Of a stretch of 64,000 bases of DNA, positions 29,401-50,459 are shown piece after piece; position 1 is the first letter of the stretch, and the number at the start of each line of letters is the position of its first letter. This DNA is from Neelides folsomi (taxonomy: Eukaryota; Arthropoda; Collembola; Neelipleona; Neelidae). The DNA is taken from the NCBI GenBank assembly GCA_034687125.1, contig JAQGBZ010000192.1, positions 1 to 64,000 on the forward strand, written 5' to 3'. Position numbers and translations under genes: made by a program. The notes beneath the pieces are model-generated. The model had not been told where the DNA came from. It searched no databases and worked only from the letters and a program-made list of their open reading frames with translations.

Positions 29401-32400
29401 CTATAATATCCAATTAGAATAATTATTTAGATAATTTAAACTTTTTATGATTTGTAAAAAAGATAATTACCAGATTAATAATAATTTCAACTTACAGGAG
29501 ACTATCTGCAATTTTCCCCCTAAGCTCGATCTTCTTTGAACTCACCACAAACGCGAAATTGGTCAAATAAATAAAATTTCCTATCAGTCTGGAAAACGTC
29601 GCGTCAGTATTTGCCTCATCTTTAATTACAAATATATACAGTTATACAAGTTGGTAAATAGTTTAGAAATTAGTTAATTATGTATATAAATTAAAATTTT
29701 GATTAAATGGAAACATTACCATTATGAATAGGTTGAAGAACGGCTTCGTTCGATAATGCGTCGATCGAAAAATGGAAAACGTCTTCAATGCATTTTGTGA
29801 CAGAAACCAAGGAAGAAATACAAGCTGAAACATGGGCGAAATTCTCTGCTTTATTGAGGTAATGTAGAAAGTTTGGATCAAATATAGCTTTTGAACCAAA
29901 TTCCAAAAATTTTTCTATTGAATCGAATTTGAATCCTTTGTCTGCTTCTACATCTTCGCAAATACATTTGATGAGCTGGAAATTTGAATTATAAAATACT
30001 AATAGTGCTTAACAATAATAATTTCCCTTAAAAATTTCCTATTTGGAAATATATTTATTTCATTGAATTCATGACATTTTATTATTTAATCTTTCAACTT
30101 ACCAAAAACGAAATAGTAAATATTGTCACTGGGATGAAATTATTATTTTGGCCCGGGGTTTGTTGTCCTGATTCAATTGCCCTTTTAAATTCAATGAATT
30201 CTGATAATGCATCCCAAATAAACTGGAGATTATTTTTAAAATTCAATTCCTCGATTTTCTTCACTATATTGTTCCGCTTTCCACGTTTTGGACTTGACAT
30301 AGTAGAACAAAACTTAGATAAAAAATCGTGAGTTTCATCACCCTAAAATGAGAAAATACTCAATTTTTATATTGTTAACTTTAAATTAAAAAACATTAAA
30401 CATTTAAATTAAACAATATAAAAGATTAATTGAAGTGAAATCAAAATTACAAGAATATTTTGACTCTTGGTTGAATTTTCCCATTTATCTAAAATATCAA
30501 GGATTTTCTCAATTGTTGCGACTCCGAGTGGATGTTTATAAATGTGTTGAGATCTTCGGTCGGAAGAGAGTAAGTCGAGAGCATCTTCAGTGCTTAAAGA
30601 TCCCTAAATGTAAAAAAGAATATTCAGTTGAATTATAAGAAATAATAATTAGCCAAACATATTAATTAAAATAAATATTGTTATTATATAAGATATATGT
30701 GAGATTCAAATTCAAATACCGTCAAATAAGATTCCTTGAGAAACGCAACGGAATAACTTATGATTGAAAAATTCAATGTCTTCTGTGAGAAAGAATCCGC
30801 AATCTTGGTGTATGACAATGTGCTTAGCATTTTAGCTAAAGCTACCCCTTCACTTTGGATCATTTCCTCCGTTCCCCTAAAATTAAACAAGAGTTTTTAT
30901 TTCACACTTTGATATTAAATTAGCGATATTTAACATTAACATTCTTAACATTAAATTATGTATATTTATAATATTAATATTGATAAGTTTGCATTATAAG
31001 AAAAACTTACAATACAAACAATGGAAGTCGCTCCATGAGTTGGACAGAGGAATTGAGAGTTAATCGAAATATTTCTTCGTCCGTTCGCCCAACTATTTGT
31101 AAGGCCAACGTACGGACCCTTGGGTATCTAAGAGCAAAACAAATCAATGTCAATAATTGAAAAATCATCATGAATTTTAAATATAATATAATATATTATA
31201 ATCAATGATCACCTGGTTTTCAAATAATCATTATCTGTTGCAAGGTAAATAAATTCCTTGTCGTGCTGCTCAATTGGAATGTCGTTAGTAAACACATCGA
31301 GAAATACTGATGTCAAAAGCCTACAAAGTTGATAACAATAATCGGCGACTTCTGTGAGGTTGATTATCATCAATGCCAACACGGCCTGTTTTCCATGGAA
31401 TTCTTCACAAAAGTCGCGTACAAAATATATCATATTCACTAAAGTGAGCTGAATTTAAAATATAGAAAGTAATTAAAAAGTATGCAGTGAATTTAAATTT
31501 AAAATAATAAATAAATTTGAAATCAATTATAGAATATTACGTCAGGATTATAGCCATCCTTTGGCAAATTGAACAATGTCAGGTGTTTAATTAACTCTTG
31601 GATCAGTTTGTTTAGAAGGGAATTGCTAAGTGATGAAACAAACTTCTTTCCTTGGACATAAGGAAGATACTCCATTAATTTGATAGGATGATTCGTAATT
31701 ACAAATTCTTCTTCTCCTTCGAGACTCCCAATGGTCTAAAAAACCATAAGTTTTACTTTAACATGTAAGACTAAATTTAATTATAAATTAGATGAACACT
31801 TTAAATGAATTCAATATATTCCGATATTGTTTGAATACATATTGTTTAAATAATACAAATTGTTTTTGAATAACTTTAAAACTTATAGAAAAATTTATTA
31901 CCAATTTGTCCAGTAATAAAAGGAAAACGTGTTCACTATCCGCTCTGCATAACATACTATTTAAAAGTTTTTCCCAAATGTCAATATGGGGACAATCTAT
32001 TTTGTAAATGAATGTTCCCACAGCTTTTCTCAAACTAAATCCATATGATCTATTGAGAAGTAAAGAGTCCAATAATTTAAACAACACATCTTTGTTTTCT
32101 TCTAAATGCATTTGTTCGAAAAGCTCCTTGGAATTTTCTAATAAATACAAAAACATTTTTTTAAGGTGTGATTACATCAAATACTACTTAAATATACTTT
32201 ACATATATAATACCTTATTACCTAGTACAGATAAATACAGAGGTGCCACGCACTTTATAAGTACAAGTTTAAAAGTGTTCGTGGTTTCTATAAATATAAA
32301 GTTAGCGGGATGAAATTTTTACTGGATATTCTTTATATAACTATTTACACATTTGCAAATCAAACTATTGATATAATTTGATAATGGGCCCAAAAGTTGA

Positions 32401-35400
32401 ATACATACATGGTTTTACGATTTTCCAAAGCATGCTATAGTACGGGAAAGAACGTTGAAGGTACAGAGTGAACAATGCCGTATTATCCAAAACTAGACTT
32501 CAAAATATCGTCAAAACAGAAAAAACCCTGCACAATGTCCTACCACATTCCACCAAACGAAAGTGAACTGTGAGAATTTTGTATGAGAACCGGCTGAAAG
32601 GGAAAAGATCCGAATTGGTGGTTTCCATTGATGACTGTATTTTTTGGTTTTTGAAAGAAACTGTTAGATTTTGATAATTTTACCTTTATTTTTGAAGATA
32701 TTTTGAACTTTAATTTAAGATAATACAAAGTTCTGTACCCTGAGTACTTCAACGATCTTTCCTATATTATAGCATGCTTTGGAAAAACATAAAACCATGC
32801 ATTCAACTTTTGGGCTAATTTGTGGGCCCATTATCGAATTATATGAACAATTTGATTTGCAAATGTGTAAAGAATATCCAGTTAAAATTTCATCCAGCTA
32901 ACTTTATATTTATAGAAACCACGAGCACTTTTAAACTTGTACTTATAAAGTGCGTGGCACCTGTACGTATAAAGCCGATATAAAGAATCTGTCAGTGAAA
33001 TAATTTTTTGAATATTTAAATTACCTGTTGTGAAAGCAGAATGAAACTCTCTAAGGAATCTATCCAACTGGTGTGAAATTATTTCATCATTATTCATTTG
33101 CCCATAGAACTTGCAATAGTGGGAGATGAAGAAATAATAAAGATTCAACACGAATCTGAAATATAAAATTTATTTATTTAATCTAATTAAAACTAAGGAT
33201 TTTTAACTAATTGCATACTTAATAATAATATAGCATAATTAATAACAATTAAATACCTTCCATCTAAAGGACTTGAACGGTTTATTGTTTCAGGTTCCAC
33301 TGTTTTAAGCAGTGAAATCCAAACAGTATAAAGCAATAAAGATGCTTTCTCGAAATCTTCAATGTTATTGATCTAAAAAATAATTAAATTATTTATTATA
33401 AAAATTTGCTTTATATAGCATTTATTTCAATATGAAATAATTTCTTTTTTTACTTTTTTTGTTAAAATGAGTTCAAGGATCTCAATCCTCTCAGCATAAT
33501 GAATTTCATCCAATTTAAGGCAAAGCAAGGTTAAATCGAGCATGTAACGATCCCGAGATTTATCAATTCTTAATTCCCCTTCAGAAATGGCTCGAACAAA
33601 TGTCCTTTGAATGACGTTAGAATATTTGATTAAAGCCGTTTCAGAACCAAAATATTTGGCACCTTGACCTATCATCCAAAAGATTCCCAAGGCCTGAAAG
33701 AAACAAATAAAACTTTAATTATTTTAAAATTGTATTCTTTAAATAAAATTGCATTTTAAATTTTAACATTTGATTAGAATAAATAAAATTAAGACTTCTT
33801 ACCTGTGGAATGTTCACAAATTTGAGCGACATTTGAAAAACATTTCCCCTCAGAGTTTCTAACTCTGTTTCGGGCAATTCCAAAGGCGGAATGACCATTC
33901 TCAGAAATAGCTCAAACACAACTACAGTTAAAGCTGGAATGGCTATTAAACAATTCACATAAACAATTAATATTTATTACTTATTACCAATATATGTATC
34001 AATATATGTAATATAGTTATATGAATGAGATAATATAAAAGAGATTAAAATTACCATGGGTCAATGGATTTTCCCCAGATTCAACGAGTCCTTCACAGAG
34101 TTTCACAATTGTCCCAATTGTGATATATCGTTTAGACTCTTTGTGCTCTCTGGTTAAGAGAAACAAAAATTCGAAGAGATCTTTGACCAGAGATTGTGGA
34201 TCGCTATAATAAACAAATTAGAACTTATTACAGATACACAATATAACATATAATAGAGGTATATTAAATATTATTAATTTGTTAAAACTTTTAACTCATC
34301 TTTTAAATATGTATGAGATTAATAATTGGATATTATTTTGTAAAATATCAATCATAAAATTGTTATTTATTTACTTTATATCACCATGCTTAAGCATTTC
34401 GATTTGTTTGATAACAAATCCCAAAAATACTTCTTTGGAGTCAATCATACTATAATTTACATGGAGCCTAACGAGTTGATTAAGGAAAGACAAGACCTCA
34501 ATTTGTACTATTACGTCGCTCGTGGTCGTATAAATCTAAACAATTACAATAATTTGGTTAGATTGAAATAATTAGAAAAGTTTGAAATCAAATAGCGGAT
34601 ATTAATTTAGACCTTTAAAGCATCTATAACAATTTGTTCGAATTGACGAACATAATTTCCAAACTTGGTAAGGTCCAGTTTAACTTCAGCCTTTGGTTCA
34701 GAAAGCTTGGAAATTTGTCTATGTGAAGAAATCATTATGTAAATAAATAAATATTATTTGTTAAATAAACTTTGGATAACCCAACGTACTTTTCCACAAA
34801 ATTTTCGCAAAAATCGATAAAAGCTTCATCATAAATAGTCGGGGTTTCTTCCAGATTGTCAAAATCTCCATTGGCTTCAGTCTTGAAGAGAATTTTCAAC
34901 ATCTAAATCATACAATGTTATTATTAATCCATTACCTCATAAATATCAAATTTGTATAAAAATTTACAGTTTTAGTGCATTTTGTGGCTTCGACAGGACA
35001 CAAATGTAAAACTCCCCAAATCATTTTAAGCATTTCTTCCATGAACGTCCCCAAATGGAACGACTCAGAAAGAATTATCGTCAACTCCTCCAGAAAACTG
35101 AATGATTTTCGCAAAAGTGATGTAAATTTTTGCGATGAAATTGGATCCAAAGTCCTCTTAAACAGTTCCCATGAAGCTTTGATTGACACTTCAATTTTTT
35201 TGAAATGAGTAGTCGACTTGAGGGCCGTTGACCGTGCAAAGAGATTCTTATCAAGGTCATCTATAAGTAAAATTAAAATTTACATAAAGTTAAATTTTAA
35301 ATAACATAAATAAATATTTAATTAAAATGCCTTTATTGTATAAACATAAAAAATAATGGAAAGTTAAGTTATAAAAGTTTTAAATTTACCAATAAATTTT

Positions 35401-38400
35401 TTGTCAGAATTGTCCAATTTCAATGAGATCTTTTTGACTGGTGACGCTTGGGGTGAGGAAGATCTTTTTGGCATCTGATTTACATCGGTCACATCGTTGT
35501 AAATCTTTATTATAGCAAGACAATGTGTAAACAACATCTCTTTAAGCAGTTGGTTCTAAAATTATAATGAAACAACTTAAGAAATTAACCAAATAATAAC
35601 CCATTTCAAATTGATGAAATATTAACGATGATTTACTTTAAGTGAAACCGGTTCATTGTTAGATTCATGCAAGGCAAAGACCAATCGACATGTGACTGTA
35701 AGCACGTCGTGGTGATAACCCAAATCATAAATCGTGTCAGAACACCTCAAGAGGTCCATCATGTAATTAAGCAAAAACGGCGAACGTCCCAAACAATTCC
35801 ACTCTTTTTTATAAAATTTTGGGTTGAATTCCTCGCTTAGTTGACTTATGATAGAAAAGTAGCCAGCCTGGAAAAGAAAATTAAATTTAAATCTATGTAA
35901 AAATATTTTAATTAAAAATGCAAAAAAGGGTATAATGAAAGTTTACTCACTATGACACATTTACTTGTCATTTCGGGCGGATATGGGAAAAAACTTTTCA
36001 TGACGGTTTCAAATCGATCTGATAATTTCAACCGCCTTTTGCACAAACACAACTTGTCTTTGTTATGATTCTTGGAAAATCTGAGATCGCAAGCATTTGA
36101 ACAAGGAGAATCTTCCCCCGAACCCATTTTGACAAATCTGTAAAATAAAATTGTTTAATTCTCTCACTTTAATCAAATTGTTCATTGTAAAATCTGTAAA
36201 ATTATTTTTACTTGGTAAGAGCCTTCGATGCAGCTGCCCGCACTCGAACATCTTCGTTAGAAACAGACAGGACAAGGTTGCAAAGAATAAACTCTTGCAT
36301 ATTGTTGGACATCTGAAGATAATTCCAATTTATCGATGAAACTAAATCAATGAAGTCCACCTAGAAGGAATTGATATAAAAATATTTATATTTACTGAAA
36401 TAATATTTATCAATTGAATATTATTAGGTTTTCACTTACATAGAATTTATATTACATTTAATGAAAGTGATGGAACAAACCTTAATGAGCCAATATGAGT
36501 TACGAGCTAACGATAAAGAACTTTCTAAGAGGTCATCGAATTTATCATTTTCGGTATCGTTAAAAAGTTCTTTCCAGCAAACTTCCATCCCAGCCAATGA
36601 ACACTTCACCACGACGTTGGATTTATCTTTAAAACCCTAAAACATAACCCATCGTAAGTTCATATTAAAATCACGTTTTTTTAAATTTAATCTAATAATA
36701 ATTTAATTAACATGTGTAGTTAACACTATTCGTTTAGAATTATTCACCTTAGAAAGACGTTTATGAAAATATTCCAAATCGTAGGTTTTCCTTAATTCTT
36801 GAGGAATTTCACATCGATCAAAGTTTTTAATCATGTAGCCATATATTAAAAACGAAGCTCCTCTCAAGACAGGATCTTGATGCTTGGAATATCGCGAAAC
36901 GTCATAAATTCTCTGATCGGCTCCAGAGCCCATGGCAGGTAATGGGAAGTAAAACACTTCAGGACAGATGTTAATAATATTTGCAAGACAGTTCATTGTA
37001 AGAACTTTAACGCTCACTCGAACTTCGCTGTCAGGTCTCAACTTCCCTTTAACACCTAAAACACAAACATAATTAATTTACCGTTTTTCAATTATGATTT
37101 CCTTATAAATTATAGCTATTATGAAACAATTGAAATTATTATTATTTTAAACAATGGTAATTGTATATTATAATTACCGCTCAGGAGGAAATTGTAAGCA
37201 AGGAACCGAGAGCAGAAATATAATGGAACTTTGTCATCATGTAAAGAACCAATGTAAATTTCGATCAAATTGTGAACCTCAGCCGTAGGATTTTTCTCTC
37301 TGATATCCTCATCGGATTTGTGCCGATGAAATTCTTTATAAAATACAATTTGATTAAATATCTAATATTACATTTTAATTTTAATTAATTACAAGGCAAT
37401 TATTAAATTATAATTTTATAGGATTTCGATCAAGTTCAAGTTAATTTATTTATTTACCCGAACTGGATGTATTTGAGAGACTTGGTTCATCAGTGACCGG
37501 AATGTCAACTCCAATTCCAGAAATGCTTGTATGGATAGTCGGAATGTCTTCGTCTCCTTCAAGCAAATATGTATCTTCGGATACTGACAATCTGCGAGCT
37601 GGAAATAAAATGAATAATTAGACACAATTGAGACGATTATACTAATTGATTATTACACTAATTATGTTAATTTTACGTAAGGTACTTGGAGAAATTATAT
37701 CAGTTGAAGGAATAATTTTAGCACAATCTAAGCTGTTTTTAATTCCACTTAATGAAGTCAGCTTCTTCAGTACAGAGTCAATTGGGGAATTAAACATTTG
37801 TTGAAGTGTCTCCAAACTTGCTGTGATGACATTGTGATCGTCATGGTTGCACAACACGACAGACATTTCATAAACCTATTTATAAGAAATTTTAAAGATA
37901 TAAGTATAATTGAATCAAAATATTCATATCATATGTCATATCAGATTTTGAATGTTTGTATATTTTGAAATACTCGAATAATATTGGAAGCAATTTCTTC
38001 TTCGTTGAACACTTCATTTCCTTTCCAAGCTTGGGTCGATCGAAAGTGAATCTTGGCATAAATGGCTTCAATCACTCGTCTCATGCAGAGGGAAGCTCCG
38101 ATGATCAAAGAGTAAGACTTTTGCATTACATTGGGAGTCAAAACGTCTAAAAGTAAATCAAATTTAGAAAATGTACACAAAACAAAAATGTCTTTTTTAT
38201 ATTAAAAGTAAATCAATTACCAATGATATCTTTCAATAATATTGACAATTGAGTAATAGGCTTTCGGGAAAGCTCAGCAAATGACACCAGGATTATAGAA
38301 GATGTTCGTCGTATTATGGCAGAATTTGACTCGAGGTTGAGAATGAAATCTTTCCTAAGAGCCTGTTTCAAATATTTAAATTTTAAATGCATTCAATATC

Positions 38401-39471
38401 TCAATACAATATGATATTGTCATTTAATTTATACCAATATGACAATATTGTCATATTTATAATTAATTAAAATGACATTTTTCAATACCGAAGCTTCTTC
38501 GTCATTCAGGAATGGAGCCAAATGTTTGAAAATTTTTCTCATCGGGACATCAAGATTTTCGAATAGGGCCTCTTCAGTTCTTTTAGCCAACGCTTGAAAA
38601 CATGGTACGAGGCTGGCCATGTAAATGCGACACTTTTGAGACCTAAACAAAAGTGAAAAAAGTTCCAATATTATAATTTGTAATATACAATTGATGTGAA
38701 CTTATATTGCAAAATTTAAATTATTAATTGATTTAAAAAGCTAGTTTATATTTAACTATTGTGTTAATTGTTTAATTTTTGACCTTATATTTTGAGTGAC
38801 GTCGGCAAAAAGCACAATGGCTTTTTTCATTGATTTAGGCAATAAGTTTCTTTTTATTTCTCGATAAATCTCTGATTGAAGCTTATGGAATGGTTTCTCT
38901 TTGAGAACCTAGAAAATACAAATAGAATAGTTATACAAATATTTATGCCCAAATGATAAATGAAATTTTTTAGGTATATTGTGCTTGTTATATGTTAAGT
39001 TACTTTGATCAGCTCAATCAAAGAGTCAGATGCTGCAAGCCGAATGTCGGGATCGTCATCACTGCAAAGTATAAAAAAGACTTCGATTCCTTTCTCGAAC
39101 ATCTGAAAGAATACAATTTAAATTAAAAATGGTCCAATACAAAGTATTAATTCAAAATCAAATATCATTAAGACAATTGTTTCAATACCGATGTGTACTC
39201 TTTTAGTTGTTGATTATGCTTAGTGCAGAGAGCCTCGGTTACTGTTCGACAACAACTTATTCTCTCGTTTCTGAAAAAAAATTAAAAATCTTTAAAATCA
39301 GCCCATCAGGAATAAAGATTAAGAAGAAAATAAATAATATTTATAAATGTAAGTAGAATACTTCGTCTTGATTGAATCGCCGGCTGTAACCATTGCCGAA
39401 GAGATTCCTGGTAATGCGTCAGATGACGACAATGACTTCAAGACGTCGAGAGTCTTTAACAGTTTCTCCAT
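26458..39471 (-). CDS. HTT: Huntingtin (HEAT-repeat scaffold protein)
   Basis: About 47 short exons separated by small AT-rich introns are readable on the minus strand. Summing them gives roughly 2,550-2,600 residues, against about 3,144 in human. The start at 39471 is MEKLLKTLDVLKSL, matching the amphipathic N17 segment of huntingtin; an upstream in-frame stop in the 5' exon supports this ATG. There is no polyglutamine and no proline-rich tract. Diagnostic HEAT segments follow in order: LFADVTQNIRSQKCRIYMASLVPC, SEVRVSVKVLTMNCLANIIN, DPVLRGASFLIYGYMI and, between them, NHDDHNVITASLETLQQMF (36.7-38.7 kb). Near the C-terminus WSLTTFFIGIS and AAVIDFYHSV match the last huntingtin repeats. Huntingtin is a cytosolic scaffold for vesicle transport and selective autophagy that works with HAP40. 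Exon edges in the middle third are approximate. One intron carries a mariner-like insertion. Confidence 0.93.
32238..32963. mobile_element. Mariner-like element with ~215-bp TIRs in a huntingtin intron
   Basis: The ends CAGAGGTGCCACGCACTTTA and, inverted, CAGGTGCCACGCACTTTA are each flanked by TA, the target duplication of Tc1/mariner elements. The terminal inverted repeats run to about 32465 on the left and from about 32745 on the right, with few differences. Between them a plus-strand remnant reads VRILYENRLKGKRSELVVSI followed by DDCIFWFLKE, resembling the first catalytic strand of Tc1/mariner transposases. The rest of the gene is gone. The neighbouring huntingtin exons keep intact splice sites. 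Confidence 0.8.
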
Positions 39472-40655
39472 GGCTTCAACGATCCTATAAATAAAGCCTC
39501 ATAATATAATAATCATATCAATATCCATAAATTGGAATTGAAATAATTAATTGAATCATTTATTTAGAATTTAATAAAATGGAATTGAATTTACCTCGAG
39601 CGAACTCGACAGGACCCTTAAAGGGAGAAAGTTGCACTATCCGGGGAGTGCCTCCAGTCACTTCGAGTCTTGATAGATAATCAAAAACTTGATTTAAATC
39701 CCTTTGAATTAAAAACAATTAAAATTTGAAATTAGGATTAGTTAATTTGGTAAGAAAAAGGGAGGAATGAAGACGCCTTGGTGGAGCATGCCGTAAGACA
39801 ATAACATGGCTGACCTAGTGGTTATCTTATTGCCAACAATCACGATCGGATTCTTGTCAACTAATCACGGTTTTAAAAACATGAATATTGATTGTTCGAT
39901 TGTTCTTTAAAAGGGGGGAAATGAAGGAGCGATAGATGCTGCACAAATAAACCTTTCAATTCAAAGGCCTCCTTTAATACATCCATCATCCGTATTTAAA
40001 ATCCATATTATATTTTAATTAAAATTTCTACCTTCATTAGCCCAATTATGACGTTGGAGAATCACCAGGCATTTAATTAAATTAAACGCAACGAGTTAAA
40101 TGCATTTGACAGAGATTGTTCGCAAATATCGCAAATCGCAACTGTGAGATCTTCTCAGTTTAAGACTTTATCGAGCTCCCACGTGAAAAGCACACGGCCA
40201 ACGAGAAACGAGAAAATCTCTAACTGCCATAAGTTAACCCAACTAGTCCTCAACTCCCCAAATGAAAAATATGAGATGAAAATTCCCCCTTCAAATTTAT
40301 CGAAAAGTGTAAATACCCAATGTTGGATAGTCATTTAATGTAATTGAGATTAAAGCCATTTCATTTACAGCGTCCATGAATAGGGATTTTAATAGAGATG
40401 TGCTCAAATGTGGTAAGTGTTATTAAGGGTTGAAGTATTTTGTGGTTGGGCTAGGTGTAGTTGGGGAATTATGGATTTCCCATTGAATCTTTACTGCACA
40501 CGTGTGTATCGAGAAAGAGTTTTAGTGAGGCCGGGAAAGAGCGTCCTCGAGTGAGTTGGACTCGAAACAAATTTGTCCGTTTCTTCAGGCATCCCTCAAC
40601 TCTCGTACTGAGTGATGGCCTCTTCGTTGCCCTCTAGGACCCTCTGACATTTGAC
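39472..40655. promoter_or_regulatory. Divergent promoter region, huntingtin and PR-Set7
   Basis: These 1.2 kb separate the start codons of two divergently transcribed genes. A minus-strand 5' untranslated exon of huntingtin ends at the donor CTCGAG|GTAAAT (39595) and joins the acceptor just upstream of the start codon. The PR-Set7 leader runs up to 40655 and is GC-richer. No clear TATA element was identified. An open plus-strand frame at 40144-40338 has no recognisable content. Confidence 0.55.
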
Positions 40656-41594
40656 ATGTCGGAGTCGGACGTCGAGAACGAGCGTCAGAAGCGGCGGAGG
40701 CCGAAGCAAAAGATCACCGATTATTTTGCTCCTACTCGCCGGTCTGAACGGAAAATTAATCAGAGACGTGTTGATGAGGAGCAAAAGAAACTCGCCAAAA
40801 TGATCCTCGATGGTGTCCAAGACGGGATCGGGGTAATTGGCCATTCAATTCATTTTAATTCATTCATAACCATTTAATGCCATTCGGGCCCTCATTTTTT
40901 TCATTTTTTTTAATTGTAGACGAAGATGATTACCGGGAAGGGTCGAGGGATCGTCGCGCTGCGGAAATTCGCCCGTAACGAGTTCGTTGTCGAGTACTCG
41001 GGGGAACTCCTTGAATACTCCGAGGCGAAAGCACGAGAAGCGAAGTACTCCAAAGATACCAACGCTGGATGTTATATGTACTTTTTTAAATACAGAAATT
41101 ATCAGTGGTGGTGAGTTCAACCTCCTTGATTTAATTAATTTAATTCTTAGAATCATTCCGTTTTTGCATAATATGAAACACGTAATGGCATAAGCAGAGC
41201 CATTCTGGACCTTTCATTATTATAGCCCAATTCTTGATAATTGCTTGAACCATTGGGGTTCATTGCTAACTGGATTATTTTATACACTTTGAATAAGAAA
41301 ATAATTGTTTAATTGAGATTGAATTAAACAATTATTGATTGAATATTGCAATGTTTTTAAGGGAGGATTGTCTTTTTTTCCAGTGTTGATGCAACGGCCG
41401 AAACTGATCGACTAGGGAGACTTGTAAATCACAGCCGATGTGGCAACTTGGTGACCCGAGTCGTGGACATCAACGGGACTCCTCGCCTCGTTCTCGTCGC
41501 CCGCCGTGACATCGAGGAACAAGAAGAGCTTTCCTACGACTATGGCGACCGCCGAAGGGAGGCCCTTCGCCAATTCCCCTGGCTCGCCAACTGA
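40656..41594 (+). CDS. KMT5A: PR-Set7 / KMT5A histone H4-K20 monomethyltransferase
   Basis: Three exons with matching phases (40656-40832, 40920-41110, 41384-41594) encode 192 residues. Residues 1-60 are basic and contain KQKITDYFAPTRR, a PIP-degron-like motif. The pre-SET helix (EEQKKLAKMILDGV) leads to the SET domain: GKGRGIVALRKFARNEFVVE, YSGELLEYSEAK, GCYMYFFKYRNYQWW, CVDATAETDRLGRLVNHSRC and the terminal EELSYDYGDRRREALRQFPW. The NHS and YDYGD motifs that bind S-adenosylmethionine and shape the active site are intact. The enzyme monomethylates H4 lysine 20 and acts in chromosome condensation and replication licensing. At 192 residues it is much shorter than the human (about 350) or Drosophila (about 690) proteins, consisting of little more than the degron and catalytic domain. 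Confidence 0.95.
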
Positions 41595-41734
41595 TCTCAA
41601 ATGTGTTCCTCATGAAATATGTCAGCCCGCCATCGCTGCCGGTTCTCGGGTTTGCTCCCAACCCATGTAAATAATTCATACATTACATACCCCCAGTCGC
41701 TCCCGAATACTATTAAGGCGCTGACTTTTGGATA

Positions 41735-41740
41735 AATAAA
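41735..41740 (+). terminator. Poly(A) signal AATAAA of PR-Set7
   Basis: AATAAA lies 141 bases after the PR-Set7 stop codon, inside GGATAAATAAATGACC. It is the first canonical hexamer downstream and is a plausible cleavage signal. Confidence 0.55.
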
Positions 41741-42742
41741 TGACCTTTTTTACAATTCACGTTGTTAGATAATAAGATTATTTTTAATTTCCGATCAGCG
41801 GTGTGTTTTAAATCGTTTTTAAAAATATTCATTCTGGCGAGAGAGAGACTTCAACGGCTAATTTAATACTTATGGCAAGAAGCAATAAAAAATTTTTTTC
41901 ACCTCTCGACCAAATTCTATTTAAAAGTCTCGTACTCATTGGCAATATAATATTTATAAACAATTTTAATTTATAATATATAATGATATATTGTATTTAA
42001 ACAATTTCATATAATATGAAACTAGGTACATTTATAATAATTTGATTCTCTTAGGTATACAGTTCACGTATAGCAACATTTAAGAAATAGTTAACAATTT
42101 AATAAATAAGGTTTTATACACACATGTAACATATCAAGACTTACAATTAGGGCTTAATTAATTTATTGACTCAACAAAGTATTCATTTCTTTACGACTTA
42201 AATAATGATGAGAATACATGATCACTCGGAATAAATTTTGTATTATCAATTAGGTTGCTTGATTGTTGTGATTCGTCTCGACATTTGAAATGACCCATTC
42301 CAAAAAAATATTTAAAAGTCTACCACATGGTCAGTTCATTTTGAAAATGAGATATGAAATAAGCTATAGGAAATACAATAATTGTCAATTGTTTTTAACT
42401 ATTGCATCATATTACTCAACTCAACAATGTTAGGAAATCCCGTGTGGTTTTCATTTTAACAATTATATTTAAACTTATCAGTTGATAATAAAAATACGTA
42501 ATAAAAAGTTTTTTAAGAAATATAATTTCATTATTTGTCACTTTGGGATCCTAACAAATGATTCTTTTACATCATCCTAAATATATTCTACCTAGATAAT
42601 AATAAGTATATTGGCTTAAAAGAACTAACTTCATTATAAACTAAATAAACGTCATCTCACAGTAAAGAAATTATTTGTCCTAATTGACTGAATTTATTTT
42701 ATATTTATATAATGCTAAATATTTCTTCTCAACTGCTAAATC
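41741..42742. other. Convergent intergenic stretch, PR-Set7 and USP32
   Basis: This AT-rich spacer contains the 3' ends of two converging transcripts. On the minus strand an AATAAA appears within the first 60 bases after the USP32 stop codon. No other gene was seen. Confidence 0.6.
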
Positions 42743-50376
<7,634 letters not shown>

Positions 50377-50459
50377 GGCTGAGGATATTGAGTTAAGCAA
50401 AGACTTGATCATCGTGTCAAGTCTTTCTGCCAATCGGATGCAGCAACGCTCACCAAACT

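Noticed and set aside
32882-33151. Huntingtin exon read through into the transposon as one 89-codon frame
   Set aside because: A good donor (CAACAG|GTAATT near 33022) ends the exon before the element, and the downstream exon resumes past it.
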